A DNA stretch of 64,000 nucleotides from the NCBI GenBank assembly GCA_030710605.1, contig CP092880.1, positions 22,231,007-22,295,006 of the forward strand, given 5' to 3'. The stretch is from Cordylochernes scorpioides (taxonomy: Eukaryota; Arthropoda; Arachnida; Pseudoscorpiones; Chernetidae). Of the stretch, positions 55,163 to 64,000 are shown piece after piece. Positions within the stretch are counted from its first letter, which is position 1. Each line of letters opens with the position of its first letter. The position numbers were made by a program, and so were the translations under genes. Below the pieces are notes generated by a model. It was not told the origin of the DNA. It saw only the letters and a list, made by a program, of their open reading frames with translations, and did no database searches.

Positions 55163-55502
55163 TGTTACATCATGATTAATGGCGTATTTCTTATATTAGT
55201 TTTAATATATTTGAAATTTAAATTATATATTTATTTATTTTTATATAAAATATTCTATGATATTTATTTAAAACAGATTATTAATTTATCATCATTTGTA
55301 TTTAGGTACACTGTGACTTCACTGCTCTCTTTGATGTGAGAAAATAAATAGAGGATTCTGGTGGCTACTTAAAGAAGACTTATCTCGTTATTCCCTTTTA
55401 TAAATTTGTAGGATGGTTGAAACACGCTCTGGTAAGATGCAAGACCCAGCACAGGAGAGAATCCAGGCTGAAGAGTCTGCCAAGCCGCAACCTGGTGCAA
55501 CA
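55163..55502 (+). repeat. 5' LTR of gypsy element, copy B
   Basis: 340 bp, TG...CA. The poly-A signal AATAAA is at about 55343. The gag ATG at 55413 lies 90 bp before the LTR end, so 30 codons are encoded in the LTR. Confidence 0.94.
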
Positions 55503-56561
55503 ATTGGTAGAGATGCTAGTTCCGACCCAGTTGTCCTGAATCCCAACATCGACATCCCCAAGTATGATGGAACGGAAGACCCTCGCCCATGGATTGAATC
55601 TCTTGAAGAAATTGGCTTCTTGTACCATTGGGCAGACTACATTATCTCTCGTTATGCCGCCATGAACATGACGGGAAGCGCTAAAACCTGGTTGAATTTA
55701 CACAAAGCTAGTTTCACGAGCTGGGAAAATATTAAAATCCGCCTCATTCAGGATTTTTCTTTGGACGCGACTAAAGAAGAACTTAGAATGAAGCTCAACA
55801 GAATGCAACACTGGAATGAACCAGCAATCAGGTTCGCGGAAGACATTCTAGTGTTGTGCAACAAGGTTGACCCCGCAATGGAAGAAGAAACAAAAATTGA
55901 ACATGTTATTGGAGGACTGAAAAAAGAGTACTCATTCGCGCTCTACCTGAACCCTCCTAAAACGACCGATGACCTTCTTGTCGTGTGCAAGAAAATGGAT
56001 TCTTTTGAAAAGAAGTATCGGGAACGTGTGGAGAAATCCAGAAACCTATATAACGGTCCACGCTATTCTAGACCCCAACAACAATCGAGGTACGTGCCGC
56101 CGACTGCCGCACGAAACTACCAGACCACTTCCAGGCCCCAAGCCCCTGTTTCCAATAATTACAAGAACGACTCCCCTCCTACCCCCAGACAGTATCGAAA
56201 CAACTTTCCCCAGCCCTCTACCCCTAGACGTCCTTATAATCCTAACTTTGTGCCGAAACCAAACCGTCAGAGAAACACTTACAATAAAAGCCAAGAAGTG
56301 AGCAAAAATAGGACGGAAGATGGAAGACCAATCTGCTTTAAATGTAACAAGCCAGGGCACGTGGCCCGTTATTGTAGGGTCAAGTTTATAAGAATCCTAG
56401 AAGAGGATCCAGCAGATACCCAAGAGAAGGTCGAAGAAAAATGCCAAATGAATGAAATATCAGAGAAATCAGGACCTCGGCTTTATGCTGATGTATGTCA
56501 TAGCACACAGACAAATATTCCTACCCGGAATAGATATTCCGTGTTGGAAGATTTAAACTAA
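55413..56561 (+). CDS. gag: Gag polyprotein, Ty3/gypsy
   Basis: 382 aa. Residues 1-30 (MVETRSGKMQDPAQERIQAE and on) are encoded by the LTR. The capsid-like region spans about 35-210 (IPKYDGTEDPRPWIESLEEI, SAKTWLNLHK, RMQHWNEPAIRFAEDILVLC), the usual retrotransposon Gag fold. Then comes a Pro/Arg/Asn-rich basic segment (about 215-295) and one CCHC zinc knuckle, CFKCNKPGHVARYC, at 308-321, for RNA binding and packaging. The frame ends in LEDLN and a stop, with the slippery TTTAAAC covering the last codons. Start choice: the only Met before the capsid that keeps the N-terminus shared with the solo LTR (METRS). Assembles virus-like particles in the cytoplasm, as known for the family. Confidence 0.9.
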   Translation: MVETRSGKMQDPAQERIQAEESAKPQPGATIGRDASSDPVVLNPNIDIPKYDGTEDPRPWIESLEEIGFLYHWADYIISRYAAMNMTGSAKTWLNLHKASFTSWENIKIRLIQDFSLDATKEELRMKLNRMQHWNEPAIRFAEDILVLCNKVDPAMEEETKIEHVIGGLKKEYSFALYLNPPKTTDDLLVVCKKMDSFEKKYRERVEKSRNLYNGPRYSRPQQQSRYVPPTAARNYQTTSRPQAPVSNNYKNDSPPTPRQYRNNFPQPSTPRRPYNPNFVPKPNRQRNTYNKSQEVSKNRTEDGRPICFKCNKPGHVARYCRVKFIRILEEDPADTQEKVEEKCQMNEISEKSGPRLYADVCHSTQTNIPTRNRYSVLEDLN

Positions 56562-59500
56562 GCGTCGCGCCTGAATCTGTCAATCAAAGCAAGTCGACCA
56601 TAAACGGAATCAAGAAGTTGGACCCTAAATACAAATTAAAAATTAATGTGGACAAGATAGGGACTTTTGAAGCTTTGGTTGATACAGGTGCTGACCTCTC
56701 AGTGGTCGACCTCAGAACGGCCCTCGATACAGGCCATGGTATAAGTAAACTCGCAAAAATTTGTGCAGGACCCGATGGAAAAAAATTGGACATGGTAGGA
56801 AGTATATTTTTAAATATAAAAATTGATGACGAAACATTATCACACAACTTTGTGATATTGAAAACGCATTTACGGACATTAATTCTTGGGAGAGATTTCC
56901 TTAAGAAAATGAACGCAAAAATAGATTGTAAGCAAGAAACTATAAAATATGATTTGACGAATAATCATGACGAAATCAATTTTGAAATGTTGAAAATAAA
57001 GAGTGCCAAGGATTCCATTGTACCGGAATGTTCCATGAAATTGATCAAGGCATTGGTAGAAACAGAGGATGGAGAATATATTATCGATGAGGGCAGCAAA
57101 ATGTTTCAAACAAATGGACTTCGTCTAGCAAGAAGCTTGATCAATGTTATAAATAGGGAAACACACATCTGGATAACTAATCCGTATCCTCGACCGTTAA
57201 AAATAATGAAAAACCAAACATTGGCTTTTGGAAGTAGTCCAGCGAAAATAAATGTGAGTCGAGAAAGAGAGGTAGAAAAGAACGAAGAACCTAGATTCCA
57301 AATAAACGAAAATCTTTCACCAAAGGAACAGAAGGAGTTAAAACAAGTTTTAGAAAGGTATGGAGATCTTTTTTCATCGAGATTAGGGAGAACCAATTTG
57401 GCAAAACATCGGATAGACACAGAAGACGCGAAGCCAATTAAACACAAGCCTTACCGGGTAAGTGCTAAAGAACGAGATATTATAAAAGAGCAAATTGACG
57501 AGATGCTTACAGAAAGCATAATTAGGCCATCTTCTAGCCCCTGGTCTTTTCCAGTAATATTGGTCAAGAAGCGAGATGGTAAATACAGATTTTGTGTGGA
57601 CTACAGAAAATTGAATAATGTGACAGTAAAAGATGTCTATCCGATCCCTAGAATAGACGAAGTTATGGATACTCTCCAAGGATCTACACACTTCTCAGCA
57701 ATAGACCTCAGATCTGGATATTGGCAAGTTGAAGTCGAAGAAAGAGACAAAGAGAAAACAGCTTTCACTACAGCGCATGGATTATATGAATTCAACGTGA
57801 TGCCTTTTGGACTTTGTAACGCGCCTGCTACCTTTGAGAGAAATATGGAGAATATGCTTGGAAATCTGAGATGGCAAATTTGTTTGTGTTATCTGGATGA
57901 TGTTATCATATATAGCCCGGATTTTCCAACGCACCTCAAAAGACTTGAAGCTGTTTTTAGATGTTTTCGTGAATCTAATTTAAGGTTAAACGACAAAAAA
58001 TGCCGATTTGCTTTTGAAGAATTGGAGATTCTCGGCTATATAACGAGCAAACATGGTATAAAACCCGCGGAACATAACATCAAAGCTGTCAGAAATTTTC
58101 CTCGGCCCAAAAAGGTCAAAGAAGTACAATCCTTTTTGGGAATGTGTTCATATTATAGAAAATTTATCAAAGACTTTTCAAAAATTGCTGACCCTTTGAC
58201 CAACCTTATAAAAAAAAGTGTATCATTTACCTGGACAGAAAGACAAGAGGAAGCGTTTCAAACCCTAAAAACAGCACTATTAAGTCCACCAATTTTAGGT
58301 CACTTCAATCCAAATGCACCTACTTATGTTCATACTGATGCGTCCAACATCGGCATAGGTGCAACACTTGTCCAAGACATCGGTGGTGAAGAGAAGGTGA
58401 TCTCATATTTGAGTCGTACCCTAAGTAAAGCGGAGCAAAATTATTCAACCACTGAAAAAGAATGTCTGGCCGTTGTCTGGTCAATGTCAAAATTAAGACC
58501 CTACCTTTATGGAAGACACTTTAAAATAGTAACAGACCATCACGCCTTATGCTGGCTCAAAAACTTGAAGGATCCAACAGGTCGATTGGCAAGATGGGCA
58601 TTGAAAATTCAAGAATATGACTTCGATATAATACATAAATCGGGAAAGAAGCATCTGGACGCCGATGGCTTATCAAGGGGGCCCTTACCAGAAACTGATT
58701 GGGATGAGGATTTTGAAAGGCTATTTTTAAATCAAATAACAGACGAAGAGGATAAATTTATCGAAAGTGTTAAGAAAAACCTTAATGGAAGCAGGCGATC
58801 AATTGCGCAAAATTTTAAAGAAGAAGATGGATGCCTCTTTAAGAAAAACCCGAACCCTGAAGGCAGGGCGTGGTTGCTTGTGGTTCCAGAGAATAAAAAG
58901 AGAGAAATTATGAAAGAATATCACAATCATATGTCGAATGGCCATCTGGGCGTCGCCAGAACCATGTACCGAATAAAGAGTAAATACTTTTGGCCATCCA
59001 TGCTAAAGGATGTCTCAGAATTCGTTAAGACGTGTCACCTTTGCCAAAGTAGGAAAGGCTCTAACCAATTACCTTCTGGACTACTACAGCCCATCCCCCC
59101 AGCCAACTTTCCTTTCGAAAGAATTGGAATTGACTTTGTTGGTCCACTACCATCTACGAAAAACAGGAAAAAATGGATAATCGTGCTAACGGACTACTAC
59201 ACTAGATATGCAGAAACAAGAGCAGTCTCGGAAGCAACAGTGAAAGAAGTTTCTAAATTTCTAGTAGAGGATATTTTTCTTCGGCACGGAGCCCCACAAT
59301 ATCTTATTAGTGACAGAGGCTCTCAATTTACCAGTAATTTAATGAAAGAGGTGATGAAAACGTGCAAGATTAAACATTGCTTCACAACGAGCTATCATCC
59401 CCAGACTAATGGATTGACAGAGCGGTTAAATAGAACATTGATCAATATGCTCAGTATGTATGTGAACACTGATCAGAAAAATTGGGACGAAATACTCCCA

Positions 59501-60025
59501 TTCATCACTCACGCTTACAATACTACAATTCAGGAAACCACAGGATATTCTCCCTTTTTCCTGATGTTTGGAAGAGAACCCACGTCTCTTTTGGACGACA
59601 GGAATATCTCGGTGGACATTGACAAAGATGATTATGATGAATACATAAAACATCACTTAGACAAAATAAACAGAACAAGAAAATTAGTTATTAACAACAC
59701 AATAAAGACTCAAGAAAGAATGAAAAAGAACTATGACAAGAAACACATGGAAAGAAGCTACGAACCAGGAGAATTAGTAGCAGTTTGGACACCAATTAGG
59801 AAAATAGGAAAGTGTGAGAAACTACTGAGAAAATATTTTGGCCCATATAGAATATTAAAGAAGCTGTCCAACGTAAATTACTTAATTGAACCAAAAGATA
59901 ATCCTGGCCAAGACCCATTGATTGTCCATGTCTCAAGAATCAAACCTTATTTTGAAAGAATTGATGAGGTCAATCACGAGGACGTGACGACCTCTGGAGA
60001 GGGGGAAGTGTTACATCATGATTAA
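56534..60025 (+). CDS. pol: Pol polyprotein: protease, reverse transcriptase, RNase H, integrase
   Basis: Open in the -1 frame from 56534. There is no early ATG, so it is expected as a Gag-Pol fusion. Counting residue 1 at 56618, where a 1,135-aa frame is usually drawn: aspartic protease DTGA at 22-25; RT with KKRDGKYRFCVDYRKLNN near 320 and catalytic YLDD at 425-428; RNase H with HTDAS (D574) and TEKECLAVVW; integrase zinc-binding H771-x4-H776 ... C806-x2-C809; core D839, D899, E935 (DD35E); and a C-terminal GPY/F-like module (FGPYRILKKL). It stops inside the first bases of the 3' LTR (VLHHD). Function: processing, reverse transcription and integration of the element. Confidence 0.95.
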   Translation: MFRVGRFKLSVAPESVNQSKSTINGIKKLDPKYKLKINVDKIGTFEALVDTGADLSVVDLRTALDTGHGISKLAKICAGPDGKKLDMVGSIFLNIKIDDETLSHNFVILKTHLRTLILGRDFLKKMNAKIDCKQETIKYDLTNNHDEINFEMLKIKSAKDSIVPECSMKLIKALVETEDGEYIIDEGSKMFQTNGLRLARSLINVINRETHIWITNPYPRPLKIMKNQTLAFGSSPAKINVSREREVEKNEEPRFQINENLSPKEQKELKQVLERYGDLFSSRLGRTNLAKHRIDTEDAKPIKHKPYRVSAKERDIIKEQIDEMLTESIIRPSSSPWSFPVILVKKRDGKYRFCVDYRKLNNVTVKDVYPIPRIDEVMDTLQGSTHFSAIDLRSGYWQVEVEERDKEKTAFTTAHGLYEFNVMPFGLCNAPATFERNMENMLGNLRWQICLCYLDDVIIYSPDFPTHLKRLEAVFRCFRESNLRLNDKKCRFAFEELEILGYITSKHGIKPAEHNIKAVRNFPRPKKVKEVQSFLGMCSYYRKFIKDFSKIADPLTNLIKKSVSFTWTERQEEAFQTLKTALLSPPILGHFNPNAPTYVHTDASNIGIGATLVQDIGGEEKVISYLSRTLSKAEQNYSTTEKECLAVVWSMSKLRPYLYGRHFKIVTDHHALCWLKNLKDPTGRLARWALKIQEYDFDIIHKSGKKHLDADGLSRGPLPETDWDEDFERLFLNQITDEEDKFIESVKKNLNGSRRSIAQNFKEEDGCLFKKNPNPEGRAWLLVVPENKKREIMKEYHNHMSNGHLGVARTMYRIKSKYFWPSMLKDVSEFVKTCHLCQSRKGSNQLPSGLLQPIPPANFPFERIGIDFVGPLPSTKNRKKWIIVLTDYYTRYAETRAVSEATVKEVSKFLVEDIFLRHGAPQYLISDRGSQFTSNLMKEVMKTCKIKHCFTTSYHPQTNGLTERLNRTLINMLSMYVNTDQKNWDEILPFITHAYNTTIQETTGYSPFFLMFGREPTSLLDDRNISVDIDKDDYDEYIKHHLDKINRTRKLVINNTIKTQERMKKNYDKKHMERSYEPGELVAVWTPIRKIGKCEKLLRKYFGPYRILKKLSNVNYLIEPKDNPGQDPLIVHVSRIKPYFERIDEVNHEDVTTSGEGEVLHHD
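56552..56558 (+). promoter_or_regulatory. -1 ribosomal frameshift slippery site
   Basis: T-TTA-AAC in the Gag frame, a canonical X-XXY-YYZ heptamer, with the Gag stop TAA at 56559-56561 immediately after. The Pol frame is -1 relative to Gag and is open from 56534, so slippage here joins Gag to Pol. A GC-rich string (gcgtcgcgcc) follows. I did not establish a pseudoknot. Copy A has the same heptamer at 16241-16247. Confidence 0.8.
59996..60008 (+). promoter_or_regulatory. Polypurine tract (plus-strand primer)
   Basis: GGAGAGGGGGAAG directly before the 3' LTR. Copy A has the same at 19686-19698. Confidence 0.85.
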
Positions 60026-60348
60026 TGGCGTATTTCTTATATTAGTTTTAATATATTTGAAATTTAAATTATATATTTATTTATTTTTATATAAAATATT
60101 CTATGATATTTATTTAAAACAGATTATTAATTTATCATCATTTGTATTTAGGTACACTGTGACTTCACTGCTCTCTTTGATGTGAGAAAATAAATAGAGG
60201 ATTCTGGTGGCTACTTAAAGAAGACTTATCTCGTTATTCCCTTTTATAAATTTGTAGGATGGTTGAAACACGCTCTGGTAAGATGCAAGACCCAGCACAG
60301 GAGAGAATCCAGGCTGAAGAGTCTGCCAAGCCGCAACCTGGTGCAACA
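60009..60348 (+). repeat. 3' LTR of gypsy element, copy B
   Basis: 340 bp, identical to 55163-55502 as far as I can read, followed by ATAT. Confidence 0.94.
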
Positions 60349-60579
60349 ATATGTCGTATTGTATATGTTGTATGTTGTATATAAATTCAAATTCATGTAT
60401 ATACAACTACAAAACGGCGTCAATAAAACAGATACCCGGGTTTTACCCCCATTTTCTTGAATAATATGTTTATAACTGTTTATGTTTTAAAAAAAATGTA
60501 AATCGACGTAATTATCCCTAGCCGGGATATCGCGTTTTGTGTGTTGAAATAAATAAAATGAACATATCACTACATTTTG

Positions 60580-60780
60580 TCCATAGTTCATTTAAAATAA
60601 CTTTTCCAAGAGATAAGCTTCAGTATTGGTATAAAAGAAAAACAGCCAAATACAACATTACAGCGGTATGGTAGATTAAACTGACGAAACATCTGGGATA
60701 CTTCACCACTGAGGAGCCTCCCATTATTTTATCATTGCAGTAAGGGCAATAGAAAATTGTTTTAAATAAGAACAATCCTA
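60580..60780 (+). repeat. Repeat R4 of the structured-RNA family, copy B (interrupted)
   Basis: Structured part 60662-60722, core CTGAGGA. Split by the U2 insertion that follows. Confidence 0.5.
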
Positions 60781-61295
60781 CGTAGAGATAGTTCCTCACC
60801 CTGGAGGAGTAGAGTGAAGGACTCATTACTTGGAAAAGGACAGGACTCTTTGCAGATGGCGGAGTCTCCTAGACCATAGACTGTATATGATCTTGTTTAT
60901 ATTCCACTCCCTTTGTTTATTAAGAGTATTAACTTCGCCTTTGCCATTCCAAGCCCGGATGAAAATGAAGGAGGGGGAGCAGTAACAAGCTTGATAAAAA
61001 ACCTGGGTTCATCTGGCCCAGCTGATAGTACCCTGTAAGGGCTTCTAATCCAGGGATACAAGATGAGTCTGTACTCCACTTTAGGAGCGGCTGCACATGG
61101 CGTCTGTTCCTCATGTCAGAGGCGGCCATTTCTTTTGGAACTAAGTCGCCCTGCCACTGAGTAGTGCTCCCAGTCTTAATGACAAAGACAGACACATTCT
61201 ACTTCACCCAGTCATGATGGTTGTCAAACAGACACCATCAAGGGTCACAACTTGATATCCTAATATGATTGAGTGGAGATAAGAAAGAAGAGAAA
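60780..61295 (-). repeat. U2 repeat inserted into R4, copy B
   Basis: Partner of 20470-20985 with the same flanking near-repeat. No difference noticed. Confidence 0.55.
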
Positions 61296-61684
61296 GAAGA
61301 CAATTCTACGCGTCAAAAATAGTTAATTTTTTTTATAACAGATGGCGCGCTAATCCATCAAGTCTATATGTAGTTGTGTGCTCCGTGTTATTTAAAAAAG
61401 TGTTTTTTAAAACGTTATTTCGACTTGAAATGTGTAAATAATAAATATGAAAATACAATAATACTGCACAAATATATTGTCATATTTTCAATATAAATTA
61501 TGATATGTTATGTGTGTGTGTGTGTATTTTGTAATTCGTAAAGATAGACATATCAAAATAGTCTAGACATAAATTCTGTTACAAACAAATTTATAAATTA
61601 AATGATTAAGAAAAAAAACTAATGGAATATAAATACACACTTTATTAGCCAATAGGACATCGATTTTAAATATATACAATCATT

Positions 61685-61855
61685 CAAAATGTCCTCCCTT
61701 ATTTTTGACACAGGATCTCAAACGTTCGGGCCACTGATCTAATGGCGGCACGCACCTTTTCTAAGGGTATTTCTTTCATTGCTCTCACCAATGCTGATTT
61801 CAATTGATCCAAATTATGATATCTTTTATAGAACACCTTCTCCTCTAAATATTCT
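61685..61855 (-). pseudogene. Tc1/mariner transposase C-terminal remnant, copy B
   Basis: Partner of 21375-21545. Confidence 0.6.
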
Positions 61856-61907
61856 ACAATAAAGTGGCTGATGTAAGAGAGTTAAATCATTTAGATCCAT
61901 AAACAAT

Positions 61908-62945
61908 CAATGTCTCACTTCTGTAAAGTTCGGACAGTCGTAAATAAGGTGAAGAGAAGTTTCTTCAGTTTCTCCGCAGGAACAATTTGGTGTTTCTGAT
62001 AGACCTCTTTTATGTAAGTTTTTCTGGAATTTTCCTTGTGATGTGACAAATTGAGTGAGTATAAAATTTGGATGGAACTGTGTAAGAATTACGTTTTGAA
62101 AAATAGTGCGAATTGTATAATTAGCATTATGAATGGATTGATACAAATGATTAATAATAATAGATTTTCTTCGCCAATAATTGTTGTAAATATTTCCCTT
62201 GGTAAATTTTGTTCCTCAGTTTGTATTTTATTGATTTATAGTTGAGATAGTGTTTTATGAAAGTTGTATGCGAAAGGAGGTGTGAACATTCGTATGATAT
62301 GGTTCCATGTACCACTGAGATATTATGTTGTAATGAATGAAGTTTCTGTAAAGAACATATAGAAATATATGGATACCATATTTCACTACAATAAGTGGCT
62401 TTCGATTCTATTAGTGATTTATAAATTGTACTTCTTATAGTCAAATTCCCAAGAATTTTTTTACAAATTGAGAAAAGAATGTTCTTTATTTTGTTGCATT
62501 GAGCTACAATATCCTCTATGTGACTTGAAAAATTGATCTTGTTTTGTTTCTTTTGTTATCGGAGAAAGAGTCTCCAAGTATCTTGATTTGATCGGTAATT
62601 TCCAGGATTAATCCTTTGTGTTCTATTGTTAAATGAGGCTGATTATGAAAATAAGCTAAAGTTGTTTTTTCAGTTGATAAAGATATATTAGTTTCATTAT
62701 ACCAAATGTCTATCACATGAAGAACTGTTTGGATTAAATTCCTCAAGTCTATTATACTTGTGGCCCAGAGAACGATATCATCGACATATGCTACAGGACG
62801 GATGTTTGATATTTGAGAAAGACGGAGGCCGTTGAGGATGACGTTCCAAAGTAACGGTGTTCCTCCCTGTGGGCATCCTTTGTTTGGTTGTTTTGATACA
62901 AGAAAACCAGCGTATTCTAATAAGACTTTACACTCTCAAAAATAT
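61908..62945 (-). pseudogene. Antisense LINE ORF2 fragment, copy B
   Basis: Partner of 21598-22635. A longer continuous stretch survives here (62151-62444, with IRSTIYKSLIESKATYCSEI). The catalytic AYVDDIVLWA lies opposite about 62764-62794, and the ILG-block frameshift is shared with copy A. It was therefore dead before the copies separated. Confidence 0.75.
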
Positions 62946-63694
62946 GATTCTATTATTTTTATTTGATAAAATTGAAAATTCAAGTTATAAAGGATATATA
63001 TGAATATTAAAGAAATATTATTATATCTGCTTATGTTGTTGCTTATTTGTTTAATGTATATGTTTATTCAATGCTCTTTTCTTAATTGTTTTTTTTTTTC
63101 TTTTTGATAATTCTGTTACCTACTCTACTACAATTATTGTAAATAGTTTTACGCGCAATTATCCAGATCGGATATAGCGTGTTTTGTTTGCAACTGGTAA
63201 TAAATAAAAATCATAAAATATATTATTGCTTTTTTAAGCGTTTTAAAATTATTTTAAAATATTTTATTAATATTTTAGAGTATATTTAAAGTTAAAAAAA
63301 TGTTTTAAAAACTTGAAATACTTTATATTGTAGATATTTTAACTTTTTAGAAAGTGGTATTTGTCTTTATTTTCGTGGCAGGTGATACAAAAGATTACCG
63401 ATATATTAGGACACGACAGATAATGTCAAAACAGATTAGCTCAACATGTCGCCATAGCCAAACAGGATGTAGTCACGTGATACAGTGTTTGGCTGCTTGA
63501 AAAAAAAATAAATTTAAACCTTCACCAGTATGTCTACTAGGAATTGTTGGTGTCTCAGAAGGGTCACCTGAAGAAATTCTCAGAAGTCTATCTAGGTGCT
63601 TCCCCTGTTGGCAAAGTAATTCCGGCTCTATTTTTGGTCTCCCCTAGAAAATTGAGGCCTCTGTGAGAAATTGAATATTCCGGGAAATTTATCC

Positions 63695-63935
63695 ACAAGG
63701 TTGTCCAAAAAGTTCGTAAACACTTACAAAAAATTGAAATACAGTTAAACCTGTTTATAGCGCCCCCTCTAAATAGCGCCTTCCTCTCTATAGCGCCTGA
63801 TTTAAACATTAAAATGTAAACATTTTACATTAAAAGTGACCTGTCTATAGCACCCCCTCTCTATAGCACCCTATTTTGGTGAGTCCCAAAAGGGGGCGTT
63901 ATAGACAGGTTTAACTGTACCAATATTATTCGCCG
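63695..63935. repeat. Mariner-like MITE split by a pogo-like MITE, copy B
   Basis: Partner of 23380-23620. Confidence 0.75.
63742..63917. repeat. Pogo-like MITE (second family), 176 bp, copy B
   Basis: Perfect ends CAGTTAAACCTG and CAGGTTTAACTG, TA-flanked, same as copy A. Confidence 0.88.
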
Positions 63936-64000
63936 TTGTGAAAAAAACATTCGCGTCATAATGTCTTCATTTGCCATATATATTGATGGCGTATAATATC

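Larger units (their letters stand above)
55163..60348 (+). mobile_element. Ty3/gypsy LTR retrotransposon, copy B, apparently intact
   Basis: 5' LTR 55163-55502, gag 55413-56561, pol to 60025, purine tract 59996-60008, 3' LTR 60009-60348. Total 5,186 bp, with identical LTRs and ATAT flanks. A primer-binding-site candidate TGGTAGAGATG starts at 55505, two bases after the LTR. I cannot match it to a particular tRNA. The domain order protease, RT, RNase H, integrase defines Ty3/gypsy; there is no envelope frame. All catalytic residues are present, so it could be active. Confidence 0.95.
40346..64000. repeat. Copy B of the large direct duplication
   Basis: Second version of the segment at 1-23685, in the same orientation. 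Its reading frames are generally better preserved: the gypsy gag and pol are intact here and frameshifted in copy A. Homology is already present at 40346, which pairs with base 1, and still holds at base 64000, which pairs with about 23685. Confidence 0.95.

Overview
The window is metazoan repeat DNA, most likely from an arthropod (possibly a crustacean or arachnid). It is AT-rich and has no intact host gene. It holds an intact Ty3/gypsy retrotransposon, decayed LINEs, mariner/Tc1 remnants, pogo-like and mariner-like MITEs, Penelope-like (PLE) footprints and tRNA-derived SINE-like units. The species cannot be named from the sequence alone.

Layout. Copy A (1 to about 23,685) and copy B (40,346 to 64,000) are two versions of one segment of at least 23.7 kb in the same orientation. 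Both run into the window edges. A 100-N scaffold gap (24,843-24,942) and about 15.4 kb of single-copy sequence lie between them. Most differences are 1-base indels concentrated in a few stretches, but two short patches carry true substitutions. In both copies the order is: LINE RT fragment, hairpin repeat, two LINE RNase H tails, tRNA-like SINE, unclassified repeats, GC-rich coding-like block, 132/135-bp satellite, PLE-like foldback, pogo-like MITEs, second tRNA-like unit, gypsy element, Tc1/mariner tail, antisense LINE RT, nested MITEs. Copy A then continues into a decayed mariner that is cut by the gap.

Between the copies (24,943-40,345): unassigned decayed sequence with a perfect palindrome, an antisense LINE tail, a diverged tandem array (27.8-30.6 kb) hosting mariner-like MITEs and a PLE-type foldback, a long but decayed LINE (30.7-35.0 kb; Tx1/L1-like ORF1, endonuclease and RT), a foldback MITE, a solo gypsy LTR, LINE endonuclease debris and one canonical type I hammerhead ribozyme motif (39,723-39,780).

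The gypsy element of copy B looks complete: identical 340-bp LTRs, a 382-aa Gag, and protease-RT-RNase H-integrase with all catalytic residues. Its Gag start codon lies inside the LTR, and a T-TTA-AAC slippery site abuts the Gag stop and leads into Pol. The other main result is a dispersed repeat at five loci (plus duplicates) with a TATA-like box upstream of a compact RNA. Its unpaired positions are those of a hammerhead core (CUGANGA, GAA, UH) and its three helices can all form, but the core strands are joined in an order unlike any hammerhead I know.
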